Origin: Hyperthermus sp. | GTDB taxonomy: Archaea; Thermoproteota; Thermoprotei_A; Sulfolobales; Pyrodictiaceae | Assembly: GCA_003978665.1 (NCBI GenBank) | Contig: QNYQ01000028.1 | Location: 1-51,160, forward strand | Reading direction: 5' to 3' | DNA length: 51,160 bases | In this document: positions 31,865 to 40,964 of the stretch, in pieces | Numbering within the stretch: the first letter of the stretch is position 1 | Layout: the number at the start of each line of letters is the position of its first letter | The notes under the pieces: model-generated | What the model was told of the DNA's origin: nothing | The model's input: only the letters and a program-made list of their open reading frames with translations | The model's database searches: none | Position numbers and translations under genes: made by a program

Positions 31865-32616
31865 AGCTGGGAGGGAGCGCGATAACTGATAAATCAAAAC
31901 CATACACTGTCAGGCTTAGCATACTTCACGGCATAGCTGCTGAGATGGCTGAGGCCATAGCCCGGGGGGCCGAGGTCAAAGGCGTCGTGGTCGGCGGCGG
32001 CAGCTTCGGCCACTATGTTGCAACAGCGTATTCAGAGGAGAAGAGCCCTGCGGGAGAGGCGCTATCCTCTATAACCGCCTCGATGACCGAGCTGGCGCTA
32101 GCAGTCCACGACGTCCTGCAATCACACGGGATCAACACCATCATATATCCTCCCCACGCCTTCTGCAGGCCAAGAGACCTAAAGCCCAACTGTGCATGGC
32201 ACATGGTGTCTGCGTCGATAGAGCTCAATGCAATACCCCTAGTCTATGGCGACGCCTACCCCTGCAGAGGCCAGTGGTGCATTGTCTCGGGCGATGAACT
32301 CTCACTTGAAATGGCATGTAGCCTGGGGGCAGAGTATGTTGCGTACTTGAGCGATGTGGACGGCATACTGGATCCTAGAGGCAACCTGGTCACCAGTATA
32401 GAGCTAGGAAAACTGGGCAGCCTCAAAGGAGACAGCATTGAGGGGGGCAAAGGCTATGATGTGACCGGCGGCATTAACAGAAAGCTTAGAGTCATACAAG
32501 CCAACTGGTGCAGTAGGCTCAAAGGCATCTGGATCATTAACGGCACAAGGCTTGACGGGAGACTGGTAAGGCTCCTCGTAGAGCATAGGGCCAGGGGAAC
32601 GCTAATAGCACCATAG
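31843..32616 (+). CDS. ipk: Isopentenyl phosphate kinase
   Basis: Phosphorylates isopentenyl phosphate to IPP, the last step of the alternative archaeal mevalonate pathway. 257 residues of amino-acid-kinase fold: FVIKLGGSAITDK binds phosphate, VVGGGSFGHYVA contains the His that marks IPK, VYGDAYPCR and VSGDELSLEMA follow, and SDVDGIL and DVTGGINRKL are the conserved nucleotide-site segments. GTG 31843 lies inside the end of the preceding gene with GGAGGAGAAGGG upstream. fni and the prenyltransferase follow. Confidence 0.93.
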   Translation: MAGGFVIKLGGSAITDKSKPYTVRLSILHGIAAEMAEAIARGAEVKGVVVGGGSFGHYVATAYSEEKSPAGEALSSITASMTELALAVHDVLQSHGINTIIYPPHAFCRPRDLKPNCAWHMVSASIELNAIPLVYGDAYPCRGQWCIVSGDELSLEMACSLGAEYVAYLSDVDGILDPRGNLVTSIELGKLGSLKGDSIEGGKGYDVTGGINRKLRVIQANWCSRLKGIWIINGTRLDGRLVRLLVEHRARGTLIAP

Positions 32617-32639
32617 CCCTTCACAAGCCAAAACCCGGA

Positions 32640-32695
32640 AGCCCGAGGCCTTTAGCCTCCCCGGAATGCTGCGGGGGATCGTGAGCTCTCGGGCT
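32640..32695 (+). promoter_or_regulatory. Nested inverted repeat between ipk and fni
   Basis: AGCCCGAG (32640-32647) pairs perfectly with CTCGGGCT (32688-32695); inside, TCCCC (32658-32662) pairs with GGGGA (32674-32678). GGCCTTTAGCC precedes the inner hairpin. The order (outer arm, CTTTAGCC, inner C/G hairpin, outer arm) copies that at 25277-25334. It could be a leader structure or terminator; CTTTAG may also act as a weak TATA element. Confidence 0.35.
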
Positions 32696-32716
32696 CAACG
32701 AGTCTAATACCGCTAC

Positions 32717-33928
32717 ATGAGCCCACGAAGCCAGCTAAAGGACTTGAGGCTCCCACAAGCCTTTCCTCTACGGGGGGCAGCCGTGTCGACTCCGTCAAGG
32801 AAGCTTGACCATATACGCCTAGCTGTCGACGCGAGCATAGAGCACTCCAGGAGGCCCTTGTTTGAGCTTGTTGAGCTCGTGCACGTGGCTGTTCCAGAGA
32901 ATAGTCTCAAAGCTGTAGACTTGAGGGTGGAGTTTCTTGGCCGTGTATTGTCGGCGCCGATAATGATTACTGGCATGACTGGGGGGCATAGTGTTGCTGC
33001 TAAGATAAACTGCTCGATAGCTCGTGCCGCGGCAGAGCTCGGGCTCGCAATGGGTGTTGGGAGCCAGAGGGCGGGGCTCGAACACCCCGAGCTAGCCTAT
33101 ACTTACAGCGTGGTTAGGGATTGTGGTGGAGGAGACGTCGTAGTAGTAGCTAACATTGGGGCTCCCCAGCTCGCCGAGGGCTATGGGGTGGCCGAAGCCA
33201 GGAAAGCCATCGAGATGGTCGACGCAGACGCTCTTGCAGTACACTTAAACGCTGCGCAGGAATCGTTCCAGCCCGAGGGAGACACCAACTATAGGGGGGT
33301 ACTGGCAGCCATCAAAAACCTCGTCGAAAACATCGACGTCCCGGTCATAGTAAAGGAGACGGGGCATGGGATAGGGCTTGAAGCAGCCCTAATGCTCGGA
33401 AGCATAGGCGTCAACTACTTCGACGTATCCGGTGCCGGGGGGACGAGCTGGGTCAAGGTAGAATACTATCGTGCACTCACCGTTGACAAGAAGCTGGCCG
33501 AGGCGGCGAGAACGTTCTCCGACTGGGGAATAGCCACCCTCCAAGCCACCATAGAGGCTAGATGGGCTGTACCATACTCCTGCATAATAGCTAGCGGGGG
33601 CATCCGCTCGGGCCTGGACGCAGCCAAGGCAATAGCCGCTGGAGCCGACCTTGTAGGAGTAGCACTGCCGGTTATGAGGGCATACAGTGAGAGGGGAGAG
33701 GAGGGTATTAGAGAGCTGCTCGAGACATACATGTACGAGATAAAGACCGCACTATTCCTTACAGGGGCAAGAAACCTGAAGGAGCTACGCGAGAAACCAC
33801 TCATAATACACGAGCCCTTACGTAGCATCCTGGAGAGAAGAGGGGTCTACGTAGACCTCTACCTAGACACTCTAAGGAAACGCGTCACCCCCGGCAAATG
33901 GTGTAAGCCCGGAGGAAGACCATCCTAG
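32717..33928 (+). CDS. fni: Type 2 isopentenyl-diphosphate isomerase (FMN-dependent)
   Basis: Interconverts IPP and DMAPP. FMN TIM barrel with RKLDHIRLAVD at the N-terminus, MITGMTGGH, AMGVGSQRAGLE, VVANIGAPQL, the catalytic-site HLNAAQESFQPEGD, VKETGHGIG, DVSGAGGTSW and ASGGIRSGLDAAKAIAAGADLVG. 403 residues from ATG 32717, which lacks a ribosome-binding site; GTG 32783 is preceded by GGGGGG at good distance and starts just before the conserved region, so the true protein may be 22 residues shorter. Confidence 0.94.
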   Translation: MSPRSQLKDLRLPQAFPLRGAAVSTPSRKLDHIRLAVDASIEHSRRPLFELVELVHVAVPENSLKAVDLRVEFLGRVLSAPIMITGMTGGHSVAAKINCSIARAAAELGLAMGVGSQRAGLEHPELAYTYSVVRDCGGGDVVVVANIGAPQLAEGYGVAEARKAIEMVDADALAVHLNAAQESFQPEGDTNYRGVLAAIKNLVENIDVPVIVKETGHGIGLEAALMLGSIGVNYFDVSGAGGTSWVKVEYYRALTVDKKLAEAARTFSDWGIATLQATIEARWAVPYSCIIASGGIRSGLDAAKAIAAGADLVGVALPVMRAYSERGEEGIRELLETYMYEIKTALFLTGARNLKELREKPLIIHEPLRSILERRGVYVDLYLDTLRKRVTPGKWCKPGGRPS

Positions 33929-33995
33929 CAATGGTTTAGAGGCTCCCCGAGGGAGTTTAGCCGCCGGGATTGGGAGGGCTAGGCTTTAAGGGATC

Positions 33996-35033
33996 GTGAA
34001 TAGCCGGGAAAGTGGTGTAGAGGGGTTGAGCGAGGGGTTAAGCGAGCGCTGTAAAAGATACATTGCCCGCGTGGCCGGCCTTGTTGACGGATTCATCTAC
34101 GCCAAGGTTCACGGAGACCCGGAAGACATCTATGATGCATCCCTCCACTTGATCAGAGCCGGAGGGAAGAGGCTAAGGCCAGTCATCGTAGTCGCCTCTG
34201 CCGAGGCCCTCGGCGAGGAGGCTGAGAAGGCGCTGCCGTTCGCAGCCGCGGTAGAGCTTATACACAACTTCACGCTCGTCCACGACGATATAATGGACCG
34301 GGATGAGTTCCGTCGCGGAGTACCCACCGTGCACAAGCTCTGGGGAGAGCCTATGGCGATAATAGCCGGGGACCTGCTTTTCGCCAAGGCGTTCGAGGTG
34401 CTTGTGGACGCTAGAGACAAGGGTGTCCCCTCGCAGAGGGTTGTTGAGGCTGCAAGGGTTCTGGCAAAAGCCTCATCCATCATAGCGGAGGGCCAGTCAA
34501 TGGACATGATGTTTGAAGAAGAGGAGGAGGTTGAGGTGGAAGAGTACATGCGGATGGTGTATAAGAAGACTGGCGCACTCTTCGAGGCAGCAGCCGTGCT
34601 CGGCGGGCTGACTTCAACCGACGAGGACAATGTGCTTTCAGCACTCTCGGCCTACGGGAGGAATTTCGGCATAGCATTCCAGATACGCGACGACATCCTA
34701 GGCCTGGTGGGGGATGAAGAGACTATAGGCAAGCCCCTCTACAGCGATATACGTGAGGGAAAGAAGACGCTCCTGGTAATATACGCGTTGTCTAAGCTCG
34801 ACGAGGACGCGAGAGAGAAGATCAAGATGACGCTCGGCAAACGCGACGCTACGAGAGAGGAACTGGAGGAGGCTGCCGAACTGATAAAGAGCAGCGGGGC
34901 CATAGACTATGCGGAAAAACTGGCTGAATACCATGTGTCCCAGGCACTAAACGCCCTCAAGTCCCTGCCAAGCAACGAGTACCGTTCAATACTTGAAGAG
35001 CTAGCCCTCTACGCCGCCAAAAGAGTGAAATAA
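33996..35033 (+). CDS. Geranylgeranyl diphosphate synthase
   Basis: Trans-prenyltransferase joining IPP units to DMAPP to make the C20 chain of archaeal lipids. 345 residues from GTG 33996. It shows GGKRLRPVIV, the first Asp-rich motif HDDIMD after HNFTLV, GDLLFAKAF, and the second motif IRDDILGLVGDEETIGKP. Phe five residues before the first Asp-rich motif fits the chain-length pattern of archaeal GGPP synthases. It follows fni by 67 nt; the DUF2118-like gene follows 4 nt after. Confidence 0.92.
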   Translation: MNSRESGVEGLSEGLSERCKRYIARVAGLVDGFIYAKVHGDPEDIYDASLHLIRAGGKRLRPVIVVASAEALGEEAEKALPFAAAVELIHNFTLVHDDIMDRDEFRRGVPTVHKLWGEPMAIIAGDLLFAKAFEVLVDARDKGVPSQRVVEAARVLAKASSIIAEGQSMDMMFEEEEEVEVEEYMRMVYKKTGALFEAAAVLGGLTSTDEDNVLSALSAYGRNFGIAFQIRDDILGLVGDEETIGKPLYSDIREGKKTLLVIYALSKLDEDAREKIKMTLGKRDATREELEEAAELIKSSGAIDYAEKLAEYHVSQALNALKSLPSNEYRSILEELALYAAKRVK

Positions 35034-35037
35034 AGGT

Positions 35038-35568
35038 GTGAGAACACCAATGGCCAGCAGCTGCCTCCAACACCCCTACATGATACCCCGCCTCTACGTT
35101 GAAGGAGTCAAGTCAAGCGAGTACCTGGTAGCATACAACCATGACTACCTGGAAGCAGCAGGCACGTGCCCGGCCAAGGCCAAGTGCTACGGCAAGGTCA
35201 TCTACGGCTCCTACAACGGCATCTACGACCTCATAGAGAAGAAGGCTGTGAGAAGCTTCATAGTAGTCTTCCCACCAGCCTACAGCGAGGGCATAGTTGT
35301 TGAGGAGGGAACACATCTAGAGCCCATACCCGTTGAGGGCGTGAGGGTGGCCCTCGAGGTCTGCGAGGGAAAAAGCGTGAGCATAGGCGACACCATAGCG
35401 CTCGTGGCTACTAGGAAGCGTGAGGTGAGGAGAATAAGAAGCCATGTAGACGGCATAGTAGTCTACGTATACTCCTCTCCCACCGGGGGGATAGAGAGGG
35501 ACATAGTTTTCATAGCCCCAAGGGAGGCAGTCCGGAATGTCAGGGTTGCCGTGGGAGAGCGAGGTTAA
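35038..35568 (+). CDS. DUF2118-like archaeal protein (biotinyl/lipoyl-like fold suspected)
   Basis: 176 residues from GTG 35038. Conserved-looking parts are IPRLYVEGVKSSEYL, a GTCPAKAKCYGKVIYG segment with two Cys, and a C-terminal beta-rich half (VSIGDTIALVATRKREVRRIRSHVDGIVVYV) with the pattern of a biotinyl/lipoyl barrel without the modified Lys. This resembles the archaeal DUF2118 family, of unknown function. It is packed between ggpps and gltX and overlaps gltX by 32 nt, so it is probably co-expressed with both. Confidence 0.55.
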   Translation: MRTPMASSCLQHPYMIPRLYVEGVKSSEYLVAYNHDYLEAAGTCPAKAKCYGKVIYGSYNGIYDLIEKKAVRSFIVVFPPAYSEGIVVEEGTHLEPIPVEGVRVALEVCEGKSVSIGDTIALVATRKREVRRIRSHVDGIVVYVYSSPTGGIERDIVFIAPREAVRNVRVAVGERG

Positions 35569-37324
35569 GAAGCTGGCCTGGGGCTATGCCCTACTCAACG
35601 CCACAGAGCATGGAGGCAAGGCTGCAGTAGGACCGGTAATGGGAAAGATCATGGCTGAGCGCAGCGACCTAAGACCCCACGCTAAAGCAATCGCTGCCAT
35701 AGTGAGGAGCATTGTAAATGAAGTGAATAAGCTCACCCTGGAGGAGCAGAGGAGACTACTGGAGGAGGAATACAGCTGGGTCCTGGAGCATGCAAGGAGG
35801 AAGAGGGTTGAAGAGAAGAGGCTCCCCCCACTACCCGGGGCGGTTGAGGGAAGAGTTGTAACAAGATTCGCGCCCAACCCAGACTTCGTCATCCACCTCG
35901 GTAACGCGCGCCCAGCCCTTCTAAGCTACGAGTACAAGAGAATCTACAAGGGCAAGATGATACTCCGCTTCGAGGATACCGACCCGAGAACTAAAGCTCC
36001 ACTACCCGAGGCCTACGAGCTCATACGGGAGGATCTCAGATGGCTTGGGATAGAGTGGGACGAGGAGTACGTGCAGAGTCTAAGACTCCAAGTGTATTAT
36101 GATGTGGCGCGCTCCCTACTGGAGAAAGGAGGAGCCTACATAGACACCGAGCCAGCTCAAAGATTTAAAGAGTATAGGGACAATAACATGCTCGAAAAAT
36201 ACCCTCCAAGATCAAGGAGCGTGGAGGACAACCTGGAAGAATGGGACAGGATGCTAGAGGGCTGGTACGGTGAGGGGGAGGCTGTACTCCGCGTCAAGAC
36301 CGACCCACGCCACCGCGACCCCAGTGTGAGGGACTGGGTGGGCTTCCGCATAATAGACACGGGGAGACACCCCCACCCCATAGTGGGAGACAAGTACACC
36401 GTGTGGCCAACATACAATTTCGCCGCAGCTGTTGACGACCACTTGATGGGTGTGACACACATACTGCGTGCACGCGAGCACCAGCAGAACACTGTCAAGC
36501 AGAGCTTCCTCTACAGCCACATGGGCTGGGAGTACCCCCACGTGATCCATTTCGGCAGGCTCAAGCTCGAAGGATTCATTATGAGCAAGTCAACGTTGAA
36601 AAACATAATGGAGTCTGGAGTAGGCAGGGGAATAGACGACCCCAGGTTCGCGACCCTGGCTGGGCTTAGGAGAAGGGGGATAGTGGCTGAGGCCATAAGG
36701 AAGATAATAGTGGAGGATGTCGGCGTAAAGTATACTGATGCAAGCATAAGCTTCACTAACCTAGCGGCCGTAAACAGGGTTATAGTGGATCCAGCAGCCA
36801 AAAGGCTCATGGCCGTGTTCGAGCCCCTAACCCTCCAGGTCAAGGACGTCCCCTGGCAGGAGAATAGGCTAAGGATACCCTTCCATCCATCGGGCAGACT
36901 GGGAGAGAGGGAAGTAGTGTTAAAGGCTAGCAGAGGAAGACTGACGCTCCTCTTGGATAGAGCGGACAAGGAGCTACTGAAGGAAGGAAGAATAGTAAGG
37001 CTCATGGAGGCATTCAACATAAGAATCGAAAAAACCAAGGAGGACACTATAGAAGCCATCTACCACAGCGAGAGCCTAGAGGAGGCTAGGAGGAACAAGG
37101 CCCCAATAATCCAATGGGTCAGCCCCAGCAACGCGCTTCCAATCCAGCTAGTCAAGCCGGAGGGGCTTACCCTGAGAATAATGCATGGCTTCATAGAGGA
37201 GGCAGCTGCCAAGCTGGGAGTCGGCGACATAGTACAGTTGGTTAGAGTGGGATTTGCACGGGTAGATTCCATTGTAGAGGGATCCCCTAAAGCGACAATA
37301 GTAGCAGTATACGCGCACAGCTAG
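35537..37324 (+). CDS. gltX: Glutamyl-tRNA synthetase, archaeal type
   Basis: Attaches glutamate to tRNA-Glu, and in archaea usually also to tRNA-Gln for amidation by GatDE. 595 residues with the archaeal helical N-terminal domain (KKLAWGYALLNATEHGGKA), class I motif HLGNARPALLSYEYK as HIGH, RFEDTDPRTKAP, DDHLMGVTHILRAREH, the KMSKS loop as IMSKST, and a C-terminal beta-barrel anticodon domain ending in the VGDIVQLVRVGFARVD strand pair. ATG 35537 is inside the preceding gene. Confidence 0.95.
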   Translation: MSGLPWESEVKKLAWGYALLNATEHGGKAAVGPVMGKIMAERSDLRPHAKAIAAIVRSIVNEVNKLTLEEQRRLLEEEYSWVLEHARRKRVEEKRLPPLPGAVEGRVVTRFAPNPDFVIHLGNARPALLSYEYKRIYKGKMILRFEDTDPRTKAPLPEAYELIREDLRWLGIEWDEEYVQSLRLQVYYDVARSLLEKGGAYIDTEPAQRFKEYRDNNMLEKYPPRSRSVEDNLEEWDRMLEGWYGEGEAVLRVKTDPRHRDPSVRDWVGFRIIDTGRHPHPIVGDKYTVWPTYNFAAAVDDHLMGVTHILRAREHQQNTVKQSFLYSHMGWEYPHVIHFGRLKLEGFIMSKSTLKNIMESGVGRGIDDPRFATLAGLRRRGIVAEAIRKIIVEDVGVKYTDASISFTNLAAVNRVIVDPAAKRLMAVFEPLTLQVKDVPWQENRLRIPFHPSGRLGEREVVLKASRGRLTLLLDRADKELLKEGRIVRLMEAFNIRIEKTKEDTIEAIYHSESLEEARRNKAPIIQWVSPSNALPIQLVKPEGLTLRIMHGFIEEAAAKLGVGDIVQLVRVGFARVDSIVEGSPKATIVAVYAHS

Positions 37325-37438
37325 ACGCTGCCCTCCCTCTACACGGAGCCTCTAAAAACCCCAGAGACTCTTCCCGGAGAAACCCCGTGGAGGATAAGGG
37401 GGCGACGACCAGTCTCTCGCCCGGGAGGAGGATGAGCC

Positions 37439-37819
37439 TTGAGCAAACCATTCTATGTTAGGTTCGAGGTACCGCCCGAGCTGGCTGAGAAGGCGTACCA
37501 GGCTCTAGAGCAGGCTAGGAAAACGGGGAGGATCAAGAAGGGGACCAATGAGACCACGAAGTGCGTGGAGAGGGGGCATGCAAAGCTGGTGCTTATAGCC
37601 GAGGATGTTGACCCGCCGGAAATAGTGGCCCACCTCCCCCTCCTCTGCGAGGAGAAGAAGGTGCCATACGTGTATGTGCCTAGCAAGAAGAGGCTGGGGG
37701 AGGCTGCTGGAATAGAGGTGAACGCTGCAAGCGCATGCATCATAGATCCCGGAGAGGCAAAGGGGCTTGTGGACGAGATAATAAAGGCGGTAAACGAGCT
37801 TAAGACCAAGGCTGCCTGA
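37439..37819 (+). CDS. rpl7ae: Ribosomal protein L7Ae (kink-turn binding)
   Basis: Binds kink-turns in 23S rRNA, box C/D and H/ACA guide RNAs and RNase P RNA. 126 residues: [67 protein letters not shown] is the complete L7Ae core, with the G-T-N-E-T/K RNA-contact motif. TTG 37439 follows a GGGAGGAGGATGAG ribosome-binding site. The upstream 114 nt contain CTCTAAAAAC near 37347, a plausible TATA element. Confidence 0.96.
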   Translation: MSKPFYVRFEVPPELAEKAYQALEQARKTGRIKKGTNETTKCVERGHAKLVLIAEDVDPPEIVAHLPLLCEEKKVPYVYVPSKKRLGEAAGIEVNAASACIIDPGEAKGLVDEIIKAVNELKTKAA

Positions 37820-37913
37820 TAAGCGTACCCGGGTCATGCATCGGAGCCTAGCATAGCGTTTTCCTGCCACGCTCTTTTTTAAGTGCTCATCGCATAGGCC
37901 TCCCAGAGCCTTA

Positions 37914-38615
37914 ATGTCATCCCTACTGCTGCTCCTTCAGGCTCATGGTGCTTACCTATTGGATGAGGGGTTTTCAAGGCGGCGCGAATACGAGGTCATT
38001 GTATCCGAGATATCTTCATGCAGGAAGTGTCCTCTCCACCGCTACCGGAAGAATACCGTTCCCGGCGAGGGCCCTCTTGACGCAAGCGTGATGGTTGTGG
38101 GCGAGGCGCCTGGCAGGAGGGAGGATGAGGAGGGGCGCCCGTTTGTGGGTGCTGCCGGTAAGCTTCTAGACGCTCTCCTGGAGCTTGCAGGATTGTCTAG
38201 AGGGGCAGTGTACATAACTAATATCGTTAAGTGTAGGCCGCCGGGAAACCGTGACCCTAAGGAGGAGGAGATCGAGGCTTGCATACCCTACCTCCTGAGG
38301 CAGATAGCTCTAATCAAGCCTAAGCTTGTTATAGCCGTGGGAAGGCATGCCGCCAGGACACTGTATAGGCTGGCTGGGCTACAGTGGACGTCGATGACCA
38401 GGCTTCACGGCAGGCTGGTCGACGCCAAGCTTGCGGGAGTCAGTGTGAAGATTATAGCGACCTATCATCCAGCGGCAGCCCTCTACAAGCCGCCTCTGCG
38501 TAGAGTCCTCGAGGACGACTTCAAGGGGCCTATTAAGCGTGCAGTCGAGCTAGCCCTGGGTTTGAGGGGGGAGAGGAGAGCGGGGAGCCTGCTAGACTTT
38601 CTTGGCCAGTCTTAG
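37914..38615 (+). CDS. Uracil-DNA glycosylase, family 4 ([4Fe-4S])
   Basis: Removes uracil from DNA, important at high temperature where cytosine deaminates. 233 residues. The Cys pair CRKCPLH starts the Fe-S ligands, with Cys in NIVKCRPPGNRDP and in IEACIPYL completing four. Motif A is VVGEAPGRREDEEGRPFVG and motif B is ATYHPAAALY. The N-terminal 20 residues are not conserved in type, so the start may be further in. Promoter-like TTTTTTAAG lies near 37876. The end overlaps the convergent protease gene by 24 nt. Confidence 0.93.
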   Translation: MSSLLLLLQAHGAYLLDEGFSRRREYEVIVSEISSCRKCPLHRYRKNTVPGEGPLDASVMVVGEAPGRREDEEGRPFVGAAGKLLDALLELAGLSRGAVYITNIVKCRPPGNRDPKEEEIEACIPYLLRQIALIKPKLVIAVGRHAARTLYRLAGLQWTSMTRLHGRLVDAKLAGVSVKIIATYHPAAALYKPPLRRVLEDDFKGPIKRAVELALGLRGERRAGSLLDFLGQS

Positions 38616-40322
38616 TACTGTAACGTACACGATGGCGAGTAATGCTGCCTCGGCTGCAAGCAGCGCATAGGCTTCTTCGGGCTGGAGGAGGGCTTTGAGC
38701 TGCCCCTTCTCCTCCCCGCCTCCAAGAGCCTTGAGGGCTAGCCCAGAGAGCAGCCAGGTGGTGGCGCTGGCCTCCAGGCTGGCTAGTAGGCCGATACGGC
38801 TCCCGCCAGTATAGTTGGCTACTAGGCCGGAATAGGTTGACGCGTAACCGTGGTAGAGGATGGAGGGGAATAACGCCCATGATCCTAGGAGCGATGCCAT
38901 TCTATTCCAGTGCCCAATTATGCAATCCTCAAGCATCACTGCCGCCAGGAGCCTCGACTCCATGTAGGAGACCGTGAACGCTGCAAGCCCCATTGCTAGG
39001 GGGAGGTTTCCGGCAGCATACGCCCTCTCCATATCCCCGATCCACGCAGCCAAACTCCTATTATCTATCTCGACCCTTATCACGGGTAGTTCGAGAACAC
39101 TCTTGAGATACTTGTAGGAGAGCTCCGCGTACTCGGTCATGAAGCCTACAAGCCCTCTAATCTCCTCGCAGGGGACCAGCGGCCCCGAGGTTTCAAGCGA
39201 CGCGTCAGCCCATGTACGCGCTGATAGAGCCCTCAAGAGGGAGAGAACATTGTCCATCCCCTTAACCTGCTTGGCCAGGTAGAGTCTATAGGATGCCTCA
39301 GACAGGCCTGCGAAACGCCAATAGTAGCAAAGCCCCCCGCCAGCCTTGTAGTCTACTCTCTTAACGGCCTCCTCAGCCCTCTTAATCTCATCCTCCAGCT
39401 TCAACCCAAGCCTCTCCTCTAGCTCCCCAAACGATTTCTTTGCAGCAAACATGTGGGCTGCACGGTAGAGGGCCACAAACGCTAGGCTGGCTGCCGAATA
39501 GTAGTCGCCCCTCTCCAACGCCTCCTCAACGGCAGCCTCCATAGCGGAAACCTTCTCCCTCTCACCCGGCGGGAGAGCGGGGGCGAGGCTTTCAGCGTAA
39601 CCTATCAGCTTTAGGGCATCCCTTCTAAAGGCGTCCGGGTGCCTAATAGTGCTGCTGCTCGCCGCCACAAGGGAGCCAGGGCGACCCGAGACCGGGGCCG
39701 ATAAGAGGTCGCTGGCACCGAACACATCGCATACTCCCGCAACACCCGGCCCGGCACCCTTAGCCGCATACTCCCTGGCCTCGGCGCGAGGAAGAATAAT
39801 CCTCGCATAGCCATTCTCTCTCGCCGCCTCAAGCTTCTCCGGAATACCCGATACGGGTAGAACAGCCCCAGTCAACGACAACATACCGGTCATAGTAGTG
39901 TTAGTGGTCTCCGGGACCAGGCCCAGGGCAAGATCATAGAGTGCTGAAGCGATGAAACCGCCAGCACTAGGGCCGCCAACGGGCGTCGAAGTATTAACCA
40001 CCAGCACAACCCTATACCTCAAGGGATTGTGGCCGGCAAAGAGGAGTGCTAGCCTCGAGGCCAGAAGCGTCGAATAATAGGTACTATCATCCACGGCCCC
40101 ACGCGGCAAAACATCTACATCCCCACTGCCAGGCTCGAGAAACAGCGTGGCCGGAATAACCATTCCATGATCCCTCTCCAAGTCAACGGCAAGCAGGCCC
40201 AGCCTCAGGCTACGCGTAGAAGAAGCCGAGACCACACTAGCAGCAATAAGAGCAAACAGTAGCAGCGACAGCGAGCGCGCATACAAGCCCACAGCCCCAG
40301 ACCACCCCACAGCAGCCAACAC
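38592..40322 (-). CDS. Membrane-anchored Lon-type (S16) serine protease homolog
   Basis: 576 residues from GTG 40322. Residues 15-34 form a signal peptide. A Lon protease domain follows (about 40-210): catalytic Ser in VGGPSAGGFIASALYD, then TGMLSLTGAVLPVSGIPEKLEAARENG with the dyad Lys. There is no AAA+ ATPase, so the protease faces outward. Residues 230-545 are helical. A C-terminal helix YALLAAEAALLAIVYVTVL anchors it. Similar ATPase-free Lon-like proteins are known in archaea (COG1750); substrates are unknown. TTTTAT at 40340-40346 (minus strand) is a fair TATA box. Confidence 0.82.
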   Translation of the reverse strand: MLAAVGWSGAVGLYARSLSLLLFALIAASVVSASSTRSLRLGLLAVDLERDHGMVIPATLFLEPGSGDVDVLPRGAVDDSTYYSTLLASRLALLFAGHNPLRYRVVLVVNTSTPVGGPSAGGFIASALYDLALGLVPETTNTTMTGMLSLTGAVLPVSGIPEKLEAARENGYARIILPRAEAREYAAKGAGPGVAGVCDVFGASDLLSAPVSGRPGSLVAASSSTIRHPDAFRRDALKLIGYAESLAPALPPGEREKVSAMEAAVEEALERGDYYSAASLAFVALYRAAHMFAAKKSFGELEERLGLKLEDEIKRAEEAVKRVDYKAGGGLCYYWRFAGLSEASYRLYLAKQVKGMDNVLSLLRALSARTWADASLETSGPLVPCEEIRGLVGFMTEYAELSYKYLKSVLELPVIRVEIDNRSLAAWIGDMERAYAAGNLPLAMGLAAFTVSYMESRLLAAVMLEDCIIGHWNRMASLLGSWALFPSILYHGYASTYSGLVANYTGGSRIGLLASLEASATTWLLSGLALKALGGGEEKGQLKALLQPEEAYALLAAEAALLAIVYVTVLRLAKKV

Positions 40323-40442
40323 CTATTCAACACGCCAACAATAAAAGAAAGAGACTCCTAAGGCACACAACGCTAAAGCCCCAGGGTTCACCCATACACA
40401 TACTACCGAGCACCTGAGCCTCTCCCGGGAGGTTTACATGTC
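40323..40442. promoter_or_regulatory. Divergent promoter region between the Lon-like gene and a small plus-strand gene
   Basis: 120 nt. AATAAAAGAAAG at 40340-40351 serves as AT-rich promoter element, oriented as CTTTTATT on the minus strand. GGGAGG at 40427-40432 is the ribosome-binding site for TTG 40443. No ORF or strong repeat. Confidence 0.4.
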
Positions 40443-40895
40443 TTGGTGGACGAGATCGATACCGAAACAATCCGTAGCTGGCTTGAACACGAGATAGAGG
40501 AGCTGGAGAAGAAGCTGCAGCTCTATCAGGCTATGCTATCCCTCCTAGAGGAATGCGAGGTAGAATCGCTCGCACGCGCGAGAGGAGCGAGAGAGTTTAG
40601 GAGCCCGGATGGAAGACTGGTTGCAAGACTCTACCAGTCACGCAACAAGCTAACACTAACCTTTACACACCCAGTACCCGAAGCCAACCCCTACATGAAG
40701 TACCTGGTACGCTCCCTCAAGAGGATAGCCGAGGAGAATGAGGGCATAGAGTACAGCGTGGACCGAGGAGAGGATGGTAGGATAAAGACGATAACCGTTC
40801 TAGGAGTAACACGCGATAATGCAGACGATATCATAGCGACACTAGAGTACACGGCAATGAAGATAGCCTCGGCGAGGAGAATGCAGGAGCGCTGA
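40443..40895 (+). CDS. Conserved-looking protein with N-terminal coiled coil, unknown
   Basis: 150 residues from TTG 40443 (GTG 40446 possible). Residues 5-45 form an amphipathic helix or coiled coil (WLEHEIEELEKKLQLYQAM). The rest alternates strands and helices: RLVARLYQSRNKLTLTFTH, NPYMKYLVRSLKRIAEENE, IKTITVLGVTRDNADDIIATLEYTAMKIA. It is strongly charged and soluble, without Cys clusters or known catalytic residues, so a scaffold, nucleic-acid or protein-binding role is possible. No family name was recognised. Confidence 0.5.
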   Translation: MVDEIDTETIRSWLEHEIEELEKKLQLYQAMLSLLEECEVESLARARGAREFRSPDGRLVARLYQSRNKLTLTFTHPVPEANPYMKYLVRSLKRIAEENEGIEYSVDRGEDGRIKTITVLGVTRDNADDIIATLEYTAMKIASARRMQER

Positions 40896-40964
40896 GAGAG
40901 GGCGGAGGAAAAGATCTAGGATGGCGAAACCCTGGAGGCCTCCAAAGGAACCAGCCCGCAGCCC

